DNA from: Mycobacterium heidelbergense
Lineage (GTDB): Bacteria > Actinomycetota > Actinomycetes > Mycobacteriales > Mycobacteriaceae
Direction of reading: 5' to 3'
Assembly (NCBI RefSeq): GCF_010730745.1
Contig: NZ_AP022615.1
Coordinates: 806,001-870,000 of the forward strand
DNA: 64,000 nt
In this document: positions 46,915-55,490 of the stretch, one piece after another
How the letters are laid out: the number at the start of each line of letters is the position of its first letter
Position numbering within the stretch: position 1 is the stretch's first letter
Program-made: the position numbers and the translations under genes
The notes under the pieces: model-generated
What the model saw: only the letters and a program-made list of their open reading frames with translations
Database searches by the model: none
What the model was told of the DNA's origin: nothing

Positions 46915-49890
46915 CTATTTGGCGGCGTTGTATTTGGTGATCGCGTCGTCGAGGCGCTGCAGCGCCGCGCCGTAGGCCGCGAAATCGCCCTTCTTCTGGG
47001 CGTCTTTCGCCGCGCCGATCGCCGTCTGGATCTCCTGCAGGGCGGCGGCCTTGGCCGGGGACAACGTCACCGAGCCGTCGGGGGACGGCGGCACCGCCGT
47101 CGGCGGGGGCGGCGGCCCCGGTGCCGCGGCGGGCGCCGGTGCGCCGGCGGGCGGGGGCGCGCCGGCCTCGGTGGGTTGTATTCCCGTCGCGGCCGCGCCG
47201 GCGCCGGGGCCGAACAACCCGGTCAGGGCGTCACCCACCGTGGGGCCGTAGCCGATCTTGTCGTTGTACATCATCGCCACCCGGATCAACCGCGGGTACG
47301 ACGAGGCGGCGTCGCTGGCGCCCGGCGACGCGTAGACGGGTTCGACGTAAAGCAGCCCGCCCTGGCCCACCGGCAGCGTCAGCAGGTTGCCCCACCGGAT
47401 CCGGTTCTGATTGTCGCGCCCGATCACCCCGAGGTCCTGGGACACCGCCGGGTCGGTGGTGATCGCATTGTTGGCCAGCTTCGGGCCATTGACCTGACCC
47501 GGGATGGTCAACACGGTGATCCTGCCGTACGTCGACGGATCGGAGCTGGCGCTGATGTAGGCGGCCAGATAGTCGCGCTTGAACCTGTTCATCGCGCTGA
47601 TCAATTGGTACGACGACGAATTGTCGTTCTTCGTAATGTTTTTCGCGACGATGTAGTACGGCGGCTGGTAGCTGCTGGCGGTTGGGTTCGGATCCAGCGG
47701 CACATCCCAGAAATCGGAGGTGGAGAAGAACGTCACCGGGTCGTTGACGTGGTATTTGGCCAGCAGCATCCGCTGCACCTTGAAGAGGTCTTCGGGATAG
47801 CGCAGATGCTCGGCGAGCTCGGGGGTGATGTCGCTCTTGGGTTTGACGGTGCCGGGAAACACCTGCATCCAGGCTTTCAGCACCGGATCCTGCTCGTCCT
47901 GCTGATACAGCGTGACGGTGCCGTCGTAGGCATCCACCGTGGCCTTCACGGAATTTCGGATGTAGGAGACGAGCTTGTCGGGCGCCAGGCGGTTGAACGC
48001 CACCTCGGTGGAGTCGGCGGTCGCCGATTCCAGCGAGGTGAGCTCGGAGTACGGGTAGTTGTCCAGGGTGGTGTAGCCGTCGAGGATCCACACCAGCCGC
48101 TTGTTGACGATCGCCGGATACACGGCGCTGTCGGTCGTCAGCCACGGCGCCACCGCCTCCACCCGCCGCGCCGGATCACGGTTGAACAAGATCTTGCTGT
48201 TGGACCCGATCACGTTGGAGAACAAGAAGTTTCGCTCGGCGAACTTGGCGGCGAACACGCTGCGGGATATCCAGCCGCCGACGGGAACCCCGCCGAGGCC
48301 GGTGTAGGTGTAGTTCTTGGTCTCGGTGCTGGTTTCGTAGTCGTATTCCCGGTCGGCGCCGTTGCGCCCGACGATCGCATAGTCGGCGGACGTGTTGGAG
48401 ATGACGGGTCCGTAGTAGACGCGCGGCTGGTCCAGCGGTGCCGGCCCGTCGGACACCACGCTGCCGTTGGCGCCGACCACGTTGGCCAGAAACTCCGGGT
48501 AGCCGCCGTTTTGGTTGGGGTCGTTGGCGATGCCGCGCACGGTGTTGGCCGGCGACGCGATGAACCCGTTGCCGTGGGTGTAGACGGTGTGCCGGTTGAT
48601 CCAGTCACGCTGGTTGTCGATCAGCCGGTCGGGGTTGAGTTCCCGTGCGGCGACGACATAGTCGCGCAACGCGCCGTTGCGGTCGAGGTAGCGGTCGATG
48701 GACAGCTGGTCGGGAAAGTAGTAGAAGTTCTTGCCCTGCTGGAACTGGGTGAACGCCGGGCTGACGATCGTCGGGTCGAGAAGCCGGATGTTGGAGGTGG
48801 TCGCGCGGTCGGCCGCGACCTGCTGGGCGGTGGCCTGGCCGTCGCCGGTGTAGTTGCGGTAGGTCACCACGTCGGACGTCAGGCCGTAGGCATGCCGGGT
48901 GGCGGTGATGCTACGGCTGATGTATTCGCTTTCCTTTTGCGCGGCATTGGGTTTGACGCTGATCTGCTCGACGATCAACGGCCACCCGGCGCCCACGATC
49001 AGTGACGACAGCAGCAGCAGAACCAGCCCAATGGCCGGAATCCGCAAGTCCCGCAGAGCGATAGCGGAGAACACCGCGGCCGCGCAGATCAGCGCGATCG
49101 CCATCAGGATCAGCTTCGCCGGCAGCACGGCGTTGATGTCGGTGTACCCGGCGCCGGTGAACGGCTTTCCGCCGCGGGTGTGCGACAGCAGCTCGTAGCG
49201 GTCCAGCCAATAGGCGAACGCTTTGAGCAGCACCAGCGCGCCGACCAGGCTGACCAGTTGGATCCGCGCCGAGCGGCTCAGCGCGCCGGTGCGGCCGGAC
49301 AGCCGAATGCCACCAAAGATGTAGTGCGACAGCAGGTTCGCCACGAGCGCCAGAAACACCGCCACGAACACGTAGCTGAGCAACAACCGGTAGAACGGCA
49401 GGTCGAATGCGTAGAAGCCGAGGTCCCTGCCGAACTGGGGATCCTTGACGCCGAAGTCTCCGCCATGGAGAAACAGCTGGATCCGCACCCAATAGCTCTG
49501 CGCGATGATGCCCGCCAGCAGCCCGATCGCGGTCGGGATTCCGATGCCCACCAGCCGCAGGCGGGAAACGACGACGGCGCGGTACCGCGCCACCGGGTCG
49601 TTGGTGTTGCTCGGGACGAAGACGGGCCGGGTGCGGTAGGCCAACGCGAGGCCGGCGAACACGATGCCGCCGACCAGCAGACCGGCGACCAGAAAGACGA
49701 CGATGCGGGTGACCAGCACGGTGGTGAACACCGAGCGATAACCGAGCTCCCCGAACCAGAGCCAGTCGACGTAGGCGTCGATCAGCCGGGGACCGGCGAG
49801 CAGCAAAACGATCACACCCAATGCGATCAGGATCAGAATCCGGCTACGCCGAGTCAGCTTCGGCATCCGTGCGGTGGGCCGCATCCCCAC
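46915..49890 (-). CDS. UPF0182 large membrane protein (Rv3193c-like)
   Basis: 991-residue protein, matching the 992 residues of Rv3193c. Seven N-terminal transmembrane segments (residues about 17-310, from ILILIALGVIVLLLAGPRLI) precede a large domain of about 550 residues presumed extracytoplasmic. Then come a Pro/Ala-rich linker (GAPPPAGAPAPAAAPGPPPP) and a C-terminal helix pair (LSPAKAAALQEIQTAIGAAKDAQ). The family is conserved in actinobacteria and a few other phyla with no established function. The GTG at 49890 follows GGGAG at eight bases; ATG 49884 is an alternative. Confidence 0.92.
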   Translation of the reverse strand: MGMRPTARMPKLTRRSRILILIALGVIVLLLAGPRLIDAYVDWLWFGELGYRSVFTTVLVTRIVVFLVAGLLVGGIVFAGLALAYRTRPVFVPSNTNDPVARYRAVVVSRLRLVGIGIPTAIGLLAGIIAQSYWVRIQLFLHGGDFGVKDPQFGRDLGFYAFDLPFYRLLLSYVFVAVFLALVANLLSHYIFGGIRLSGRTGALSRSARIQLVSLVGALVLLKAFAYWLDRYELLSHTRGGKPFTGAGYTDINAVLPAKLILMAIALICAAAVFSAIALRDLRIPAIGLVLLLLSSLIVGAGWPLIVEQISVKPNAAQKESEYISRSITATRHAYGLTSDVVTYRNYTGDGQATAQQVAADRATTSNIRLLDPTIVSPAFTQFQQGKNFYYFPDQLSIDRYLDRNGALRDYVVAARELNPDRLIDNQRDWINRHTVYTHGNGFIASPANTVRGIANDPNQNGGYPEFLANVVGANGSVVSDGPAPLDQPRVYYGPVISNTSADYAIVGRNGADREYDYETSTETKNYTYTGLGGVPVGGWISRSVFAAKFAERNFLFSNVIGSNSKILFNRDPARRVEAVAPWLTTDSAVYPAIVNKRLVWILDGYTTLDNYPYSELTSLESATADSTEVAFNRLAPDKLVSYIRNSVKATVDAYDGTVTLYQQDEQDPVLKAWMQVFPGTVKPKSDITPELAEHLRYPEDLFKVQRMLLAKYHVNDPVTFFSTSDFWDVPLDPNPTASSYQPPYYIVAKNITKNDNSSSYQLISAMNRFKRDYLAAYISASSDPSTYGRITVLTIPGQVNGPKLANNAITTDPAVSQDLGVIGRDNQNRIRWGNLLTLPVGQGGLLYVEPVYASPGASDAASSYPRLIRVAMMYNDKIGYGPTVGDALTGLFGPGAGAAATGIQPTEAGAPPPAGAPAPAAAPGPPPPPTAVPPSPDGSVTLSPAKAAALQEIQTAIGAAKDAQKKGDFAAYGAALQRLDDAITKYNAAK

Positions 49891-49958
49891 TGGCTACGCT
49901 CCCTGCTTGATTGCTAGACGGTGACAACTCTACGCATTGCGCGACCCGCGATCGCGGG

Positions 49959-50981
49959 CTAGCAACTGGGCGCCTGCCCGCCCGACGTGATCGCGTGTAA
50001 CGCGTCCACCGCCTGACCGAGGGTCTCGACCTTCACCAGACGCATGCCGGACGGGTTGTCCGAGTTCGCCTCGTAGCAGTTCTTGGCGGGCACCAGAAAC
50101 ACTGTGGCTCCGGCCGCGTGGGCGGCGACCATCTTGTGGGTGATGCCCCCGATCTGGCCCACCTTGCCGTCGAGGGAGATGGTGCCGGTTCCGGCGATGA
50201 ACGTCGACCCGGCCAGGTCACCGGTGGTGAGCTTGTCGACGACCGCCAGGCTGAACATCAGCCCGGCGGAGGGCCCGCCCACATTGGCCAGGTTGAAGTC
50301 GACGGTGAACGGCGCCCAGGGCGCGTCGAGCACCGCGACACCCATGAAGCCGTAGTCGCGATCCTTGTTCGCGCCCAGCGTAATTTGTGCCACGCCGGCG
50401 GGCTCGTTCTTGCGCCGAAAGTCGATGATCACCGCCTGACCGGGCTTGGTGTTCTTCAGCAACCCGGTGAACTGCTCGACGTTGACCACCGGAATGCCGT
50501 TGACAGCGTCGATGGCGTCACCGGACTTCAGCTTGCCCGCCGACGGACCCGGGTCGGTGACCGTCGCGACGGTGACCGCGGGCGCGTACTTCAGGTACCC
50601 CAGGGCGGCATACGCGGCGCTGTCCTCGGACTGCTTGAAATCGGCGTTGTTGGCCTTGTCGACGTCCTCGCGCGACTTGCCCGGCGGGTACACGAGATCG
50701 CGCGGTATCAGCTGCTCCTGCCCCGAGAGCCACAGCGTCAGCGCTTCGCCCAGGGTCAGGTCGTCGCGCTGGGACACCGTCGTCATGTTGAGGTGGCCCG
50801 TCGTCGGGTGGGTCAGGGCACCCTCGATGGCGACCACCTGCTTGCCGTCGACCTCGCCGAGCGTGTCGAACGTCGGGCCCGGGCCCAGCGACACGAACGG
50901 CACCGTCACCACCGCGAGCAACACGCCGAAGGCCACGATCGGCACCAACGCGACGATCAGGGTCAGAATCCGCCTGTTCAC
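49959..50981 (-). CDS. PDZ-domain Lon-type (S16) secreted/membrane protease, YlbL-like
   Basis: 340-residue protein (Rv3194c-like). One N-terminal membrane anchor (LIVALVPIVAFGVLLAVVTV) leads to a PDZ domain (VTDPGPSAGKLKSGDAIDAVNGIPV, read in parts) and a Lon protease domain. The catalytic Ser is in NVGGPSAGLMFSL and the Lys in GGITHKMVAAHAAGA. The YlbL family acts outside the cytoplasmic membrane, cleaving regulators or quality-control substrates. It lies 68 bp upstream of the UPF0182 gene on the same strand, as in M. tuberculosis, so both are probably cotranscribed. Confidence 0.9.
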   Translation of the reverse strand: MNRRILTLIVALVPIVAFGVLLAVVTVPFVSLGPGPTFDTLGEVDGKQVVAIEGALTHPTTGHLNMTTVSQRDDLTLGEALTLWLSGQEQLIPRDLVYPPGKSREDVDKANNADFKQSEDSAAYAALGYLKYAPAVTVATVTDPGPSAGKLKSGDAIDAVNGIPVVNVEQFTGLLKNTKPGQAVIIDFRRKNEPAGVAQITLGANKDRDYGFMGVAVLDAPWAPFTVDFNLANVGGPSAGLMFSLAVVDKLTTGDLAGSTFIAGTGTISLDGKVGQIGGITHKMVAAHAAGATVFLVPAKNCYEANSDNPSGMRLVKVETLGQAVDALHAITSGGQAPSC

Positions 50982-51077
50982 GCCGCTTAGACTAGACGGA
51001 CCCCGCTCAGGCCCGTTCAGCTACGAGCGTGACCCGGGATCCCACGTTCTGTTCCCGCGGTGAGTACCGTTGACGTT

Positions 51078-52433
51078 ATGCCTGACCTGCCTTTCGGCTT
51101 CTCCTCGGGAGACGACCCCGAACGCGAGAAGCGCGGGAAAGATCCCGACCCCGGATCGGGGGCCTCCAACCCGTCGGGCGCTTTCGGCATGGGCGGAGAT
51201 TTCGGCATGGGCGACCTGGGCCAGATCTTCACCCAGCTGGGCCAGATGTTCAGCAGCGCCGGCACCGTCATGGCCGGCGGGAAGACGTCCGGACCGGTCA
51301 ACTACGAGCTGGCGCGGCGGGTCGCGTCCAGCTCGATCGGGTTTGCCGCGCCCATCCCCGCCACGACGAACAAAGCGATCGCCGACGCGGTGCACCTCGC
51401 CGAAACCTGGCTGGACGGGGCGACGGCGCTGCCCGCGGGCACCACCAACGCGGTGGGCTGGAGCCCCACCGACTGGGTCGACAACACCTTGGAGACCTGG
51501 AAGCGGTTGTGCGACCCGATGGCCGAGCAGATCGCGACGGTCTGGGCGTCGTCCCTGCCCGACGAGGCCAAGAGCATGGCCGGCCCGCTGCTGGCGATGA
51601 TGTCGCAGATGGGCGGCATGGCCTTCGGCTCACAGCTGGGCCAGGCGCTGGGACGCCTGTCCCGGGAGGTGCTGACCTCGACCGACATCGGCCTGCCGCT
51701 GGGGCCCCGGGGGGTGGCCGCGCTGCTGCCGGACGCCGTCGAATCGTTCGCCGCCGGGCTGGAGCAGCCGCGCAGCGAGATCCTGACGTTCCTGGCCGCG
51801 CGCGAGGCCGCGCACCACCGGCTGTTCAGCCACGTGCCGTGGCTAAGCAGTCAATTGCTGGGCGCCGTCGAGGCCTACGCCAGGGGCATGAAGATCGACA
51901 TGACCGGAATCGAGGAGCTGGCACGCGACTTCAACCCGGCCTCGCTGTCCGATCCGGCGGCCATCGAAAACCTGCTCGGTCAGGGGGTTTTCGAGCCGAA
52001 GGCGACGCCGGCGCAGAAGCAGGCGCTGGACCGGCTCGAGACGCTGTTGGCGTTGATCGAGGGCTGGGTGCAGGTCGTGGTGAGCGCGGCCCTGGGCGAC
52101 CGGATCCCGGGCACGGTCGCGCTGAGCGAGACGCTGCGCCGGCGCCGGGCCAGCGGCGGCCCGGCCGAGCAGACGTTCGCGACGCTGGTCGGCCTGGAGC
52201 TGCGGCCGCGCAAGCTGCGGGAGGCCGCGGCGCTGTGGGAGCGCCTGACCCAGGCCGCCGGCGCCGACGTCCGCGACGCCGTCTGGCAGCACCCGGATCT
52301 GCTTCCCGGCGCCGACGACCTCGATGAGCCGGCCGGGTTCATCGACCGCGTCATCGGTGGGGACACCAGCGGCATCGACGAGGCGATCGCCAAGCTCGAG
52401 GACCCCGACACCGACGGCCCTGTGGATAACTGA
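51078..52433 (+). CDS. Zinc-dependent metalloprotease-like protein (DUF2342, Rv3195-like)
   Basis: 451-residue protein of the actinobacterial zincin-like DUF2342 family. The characteristic stretch AAREAAHHRLFSHVPWLSSQL (about 245-265) supplies conserved His residues, and the N-terminus is Gly/Phe-rich (MGGDFGMGDLGQIFTQLGQMF). The family was named as a putative hydrolase; enzymatic activity is not shown. GTG 51060 gives six more residues and is equally possible, since neither has a good ribosome site. It diverges from the Lon-type protease gene, as in M. tuberculosis. Confidence 0.85.
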   Translation: MPDLPFGFSSGDDPEREKRGKDPDPGSGASNPSGAFGMGGDFGMGDLGQIFTQLGQMFSSAGTVMAGGKTSGPVNYELARRVASSSIGFAAPIPATTNKAIADAVHLAETWLDGATALPAGTTNAVGWSPTDWVDNTLETWKRLCDPMAEQIATVWASSLPDEAKSMAGPLLAMMSQMGGMAFGSQLGQALGRLSREVLTSTDIGLPLGPRGVAALLPDAVESFAAGLEQPRSEILTFLAAREAAHHRLFSHVPWLSSQLLGAVEAYARGMKIDMTGIEELARDFNPASLSDPAAIENLLGQGVFEPKATPAQKQALDRLETLLALIEGWVQVVVSAALGDRIPGTVALSETLRRRRASGGPAEQTFATLVGLELRPRKLREAAALWERLTQAAGADVRDAVWQHPDLLPGADDLDEPAGFIDRVIGGDTSGIDEAIAKLEDPDTDGPVDN

Positions 52434-52471
52434 GCGCGGCGTTCGCCGCCCGCGTGGCACCGTGTCAACCC

Positions 52472-53341
52472 ATGACCCAGGCCATGTCGGGGGCCGCGCT
52501 CTCGCGGTACGCGCTGGACCCGGCGATGCCGGTGCTGCTGCGACCCGACGGCGCCGTCCAGGTCGGCTGGGATCCCCGCCGCGCCGTGCTGGTCCGCCCG
52601 CCGTGCGGCCTGGCCGCCGCGGAGTTGGCGAGGCTGCTGCGGTCCATGCGATCCCCGACGCCGATATCGGAATTGCAGCGGCAGGCCGCCGATCGCGGGT
52701 TGCAGGACGCGGACGGCCTGACGAGCCTCGTCACGCAGTTGGTGGGCGCCGGCGTGGCGACCGAGTGTGGGCGGCCGCGGGGCCGGGCGGCGTCGATCCG
52801 CATCCACGGCCGCGGGCCGCTGTCGGAGCTGCTCGTGCAGGCGTTGCGCTGCTCGGGGGCCCGCATCGCGCACAGCAGCCAGCCGCACGCCGCCGTGTCG
52901 GCCGCCGCCGTGGACCTGGTGGTGCTGTCGGACTACCTGGTCGCCGACCCGCGCATGGTGCGGGATCTGCACAGCCAGGGGGTCCCGCACCTGCCGGTTC
53001 GGGTGCGCGACGGCACCGGGCTGGTGGGCCCGCTGGTCATCCCCGGCGTGACCAGCTGTTTGAGCTGCGCGGACCTGCACCGCCGCGACCGTGATGCCGC
53101 GTGGCCGGCCATCGCCGCCCAGTTGCGCGACACCGTCGGGGTGGCCAACCGGGCCACCCTGCTGGCCACCGCGGCCCTGGCGCTCAGCCAGGTGAACCGG
53201 GTGATCGCCGCGGTCCGCGGGCAGGAGGCGGTGCCCGATCCCGCGCCGCCGCCGGCGCTGAACGCCACCTTGGAGTTCGACCTCAACGCCGGCGCGATCG
53301 TCGCGCGCGAGTGGACCAGGCATCCGATGTGCTCATGCTGA
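52472..53341 (+). CDS. Cyclodehydratase E1-like protein (Rv3196-like)
   Basis: 289-residue protein resembling the leader-binding/ThiF-like portion of TOMM (thiazole/oxazole-modified microcin) cyclodehydratases. The N-terminus has the winged-helix-like region ELARLLRSMRSPTPISELQRQA. A degenerate Rossmann segment follows (SIRIHGRGPLSELLVQAL). Zinc pairs are TSCLSCADLHR and the terminal MCSC. No YcaO partner, precursor peptide or dehydrogenase gene is nearby. This is the syntenic position of Rv3196, whose function is unknown. GTG 52454 is an alternative start. Confidence 0.75.
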   Translation: MTQAMSGAALSRYALDPAMPVLLRPDGAVQVGWDPRRAVLVRPPCGLAAAELARLLRSMRSPTPISELQRQAADRGLQDADGLTSLVTQLVGAGVATECGRPRGRAASIRIHGRGPLSELLVQALRCSGARIAHSSQPHAAVSAAAVDLVVLSDYLVADPRMVRDLHSQGVPHLPVRVRDGTGLVGPLVIPGVTSCLSCADLHRRDRDAAWPAIAAQLRDTVGVANRATLLATAALALSQVNRVIAAVRGQEAVPDPAPPPALNATLEFDLNAGAIVAREWTRHPMCSC

Positions 53342-53445
53342 CGCCGACTTTCGCCCGGTCCGGGCCGTGTGCGCGCCACCGGGCGGGAAGCCGGTTGTGG
53401 CCGGATCGACAACATCGGGCGCTGACCGTCGTGGATGATGGATAG

Positions 53446-54774
53446 GTGGCAGATATCAAGCGCGGCCGTGCCGCGCGCAACGCCAAGCTGGCCAGCATTC
53501 CGGTCGGCTTCGCCGGTCGGGCGGCGCTCGGCTTCGGCAAGCGGTTGACCGGCAAGTCGAAGGACGAAGTCCAGGCCGAGCTGCTGGAGAAGGCCGCCAA
53601 CCAGTTGTTCACCGTCCTGGGTGAGCTCAAGGGCGGGGCGATGAAGGTGGGCCAGGCCCTGTCGGTGATGGAAGCCGCCATTCCCGAGGAGTACGGCGAG
53701 CCCTACCGCGAGGCGCTGACCAAGCTGCAGAAGGACGCCCCGCCGCTGCCCGCCGCCAAGGTGCACCGGGTGCTCGACGCGCAGCTGGGCACCAAGTGGC
53801 GGGGGCGGTTCAGCTCGTTCGACGACACCCCGGTCGCCTCGGCCAGCATCGGTCAGGTGCACAAGGCCGTGTGGTCCGACGGCCGCGAGGTGGCCGTCAA
53901 GATCCAGTACCCCGGCGCCGACGAGGCGCTGCGCGCCGACCTCAAGACCATGCAGCGGATGGTCGGGGTGTTCAAGCAGCTGTCCCCGGGCGCCGACGTC
54001 CAGGGCGTCGTCGACGAACTGATCCAGCGCACCGAGATGGAGCTCGACTACCGGCTGGAGGCCGACAACCAGCGGGCGTTCGCCAAGGCGTATCACGACC
54101 ACCCGCACTTCGCGGTGCCGCGCATCGTGGCCAGCGCGCCGAAGGTGGTGATCCAGGAGTGGATCGACGGCGTGCCGATGGCCGAAATCATCCGCGACGG
54201 GACGACCAAGCAGCGCGACCTGATCGGCACCCGCCTGCTCGAGCTCACCTTCGACGCGCCGCGCCGGCTGGAGATGCTGCACGGCGACGCCCACCCGGGA
54301 AATTTCATGCTGCTGCCCGATGGCCGGATGGGCGTCATCGATTTCGGTGCCGTCGCGCCCCTGCCCGGCGGCTATCCCGTCGAGCTCGGGATGACGATCC
54401 GGTTGGCCCGCGACAAGAACTACGACCTGCTGTTGCCGACGATGGAGAAGGTCGGCTTCATCCAGAAAGGCCGGCAGGTGTCGGTGCGCGACATCGATGA
54501 GATGCTGCGCCAGTACGTCGAACCCATCGAGGTCGACGTGTTCCACTACACCCGCAAGTGGCTGCAGAGGATGACCGTGAGCCAGATAGACCGGTCCGTC
54601 TCGCAGATCAAGACGGCTCGGCAAATGGATCTGCCGCCCAAGCTGGCGATCCCGATGCGGGTGATCTCGTCGGTGGCGGCGATCCTCTGCCAGTTGGATG
54701 CGCATGTGCCGATCAAGGCGCTCTCGGAAGAACTGATCCCTGGTTTCGCCGAGCCCGACACGGCCGTCGTTTAA
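53446..54774 (+). CDS. ABC1/UbiB-family atypical kinase (Rv3197-like)
   Basis: 442-residue ADCK/UbiB-type kinase. Family motifs: KxGQ as GAMKVGQALSV (about residues 62-72), the Ala-rich loop ASASIGQVHKAV, the VAIK-like lysine AVKIQYPG, the catalytic LHGDAHPGNFML and the metal-binding VIDFGAVAPL. The M. tuberculosis protein Rv3197 lies next to whiB7 and has been linked to macrolide response; family members act on lipid or quinone metabolism. The GTG start follows GGATAG. It converges on whiB7. Confidence 0.9.
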   Translation: MADIKRGRAARNAKLASIPVGFAGRAALGFGKRLTGKSKDEVQAELLEKAANQLFTVLGELKGGAMKVGQALSVMEAAIPEEYGEPYREALTKLQKDAPPLPAAKVHRVLDAQLGTKWRGRFSSFDDTPVASASIGQVHKAVWSDGREVAVKIQYPGADEALRADLKTMQRMVGVFKQLSPGADVQGVVDELIQRTEMELDYRLEADNQRAFAKAYHDHPHFAVPRIVASAPKVVIQEWIDGVPMAEIIRDGTTKQRDLIGTRLLELTFDAPRRLEMLHGDAHPGNFMLLPDGRMGVIDFGAVAPLPGGYPVELGMTIRLARDKNYDLLLPTMEKVGFIQKGRQVSVRDIDEMLRQYVEPIEVDVFHYTRKWLQRMTVSQIDRSVSQIKTARQMDLPPKLAIPMRVISSVAAILCQLDAHVPIKALSEELIPGFAEPDTAVV

Positions 54775-54851
54775 ACCCCCGCGAGGGTGCAACCATCGAC
54801 GCCGTCTCGTGGGAAATGCGTCGGCAGTGGCACTTTCGCGGCGCGGGTTTT

Positions 54852-55118
54852 CTAGGCGGCGACGGCCTTGCGGGGGCGTCCGCGCGGACGCTTGTAGCTC
54901 ACGATCGATCCTCGCTCGAGGATCTCGCCGCCCCATACCCCCCAGGGCTCCGCGCGTTCCAGCGCGGCCGTCAGGCAGCGGCGGCGGATCGGGCAGCTCG
55001 CGCACAGGGTCTTGGCGCGTTCCAGGTCGGCGGGGGTTTCGGCGAACCAGAGGTCGGGGTCGCCGGCATGACACGGCAACTCCGGCGTTGTCGGTCTAGG
55101 GACTGGCGGTGCCGACAT
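54852..55118 (-). CDS. whiB7: WhiB7 antibiotic-response transcription factor
   Basis: 88-residue iron-sulfur regulator. Four cluster cysteines are in LPCHAGDP, TLCASCPIRRRC; then the WhiB signature EPWGVWGGE and the C-terminal AT-hook KRPRGRPRK unique to WhiB7. It binds the main sigma factor and activates ribosome-antibiotic resistance genes. ATG 55118 gives the known length; the longer frame to 55214 runs into the attenuator. The long leader contains a uORF and an intrinsic terminator, so expression is controlled by translation stress. Confidence 0.95.
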   Translation of the reverse strand: MSAPPVPRPTTPELPCHAGDPDLWFAETPADLERAKTLCASCPIRRRCLTAALERAEPWGVWGGEILERGSIVSYKRPRGRPRKAVAA

Positions 55119-55199
55119 GTCCTGCTCACCTGCTTCCTGGTCTGATGGCTGTCCTTGTTCTTCCGATCCGGACCAGGTTGCGGGCTTTGACTCACGCCC

Positions 55200-55242
55200 C
55201 AAAACTGCGGCCACGGATCCTGGTGACTTCGGGTCCGTGGCC
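55200..55242 (-). terminator. whiB7 leader attenuator
   Basis: GGCCACGGA/TCCGTGGCC (55209-55217 and 55234-55242) form a perfect 9-bp stem. On the minus strand it is followed by GCAGTTTT. It starts 20 bp after the uORF stop and about 80 bp before the whiB7 start, the arrangement known for WhiB7 transcription attenuation. Confidence 0.82.
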
Positions 55243-55261
55243 GGTTGGGAGAAAGGGCTTT

Positions 55262-55369
55262 TTAGGTGCGGCCCCGATCCACGGACGCGTCAGTCGCGGC
55301 GGCGGCATGGGAGGTCCCCGCGGTCAGCACCGCGCCGGCCACGCCGACACCGAATGTGGTGTTGAACAT
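55262..55369 (-). CDS. whiB7 upstream ORF (leader peptide)
   Basis: 35-codon frame, MFNTTFGVGVAGAVLT onward, with a strong ribosome site (GAGAGGAGG). It ends with TAA just before the attenuator stem. Slow or stalled ribosomes on this uORF would allow readthrough into whiB7, which is how ribosome-targeting antibiotics induce the gene. The peptide sequence itself is probably not functional. Confidence 0.75.
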   Translation of the reverse strand: MFNTTFGVGVAGAVLTAGTSHAAAATDASVDRGRT

Positions 55370-55456
55370 CGTGGCCACCTCCTCTCGCCTGCGCGCATGC
55401 CGGCCTTCAGCCGGCAGCGGATTGCGGTTTCGAGGGTAAATGATACCGGTCGGTGG

Positions 55457-55470
55457 TCACAACCGATTTT
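55457..55470 (-). promoter_or_regulatory. whiB7 promoter with WhiB7-type AT-rich element
   Basis: On the minus strand AAAAT lies three bases before a -35-like TTGTGA (complement of 55457-55462). AT-rich DNA directly upstream of the -35 is the recognition feature for the WhiB7-SigA complex, consistent with autoactivation. It is 20-35 bp beyond the uvrD2 stop. A -10 could not be placed with confidence. Confidence 0.55.
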
Positions 55471-55490
55471 CTGACCTGGATGTTTGCCCG

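Noticed and set aside
46828..49005. 725-codon plus-strand frame opposite the UPF0182 gene
   Set aside because: Antisense to a well-conserved gene. Long antisense frames are common in GC-rich DNA. Its composition (Arg/Gly/Val/His-rich) is typical of such shadows.
52933..55074. 713-codon minus-strand frame opposite the ABC1 kinase gene
   Set aside because: Same reason: it is the complement of a clear kinase gene, with no recognisable domain.
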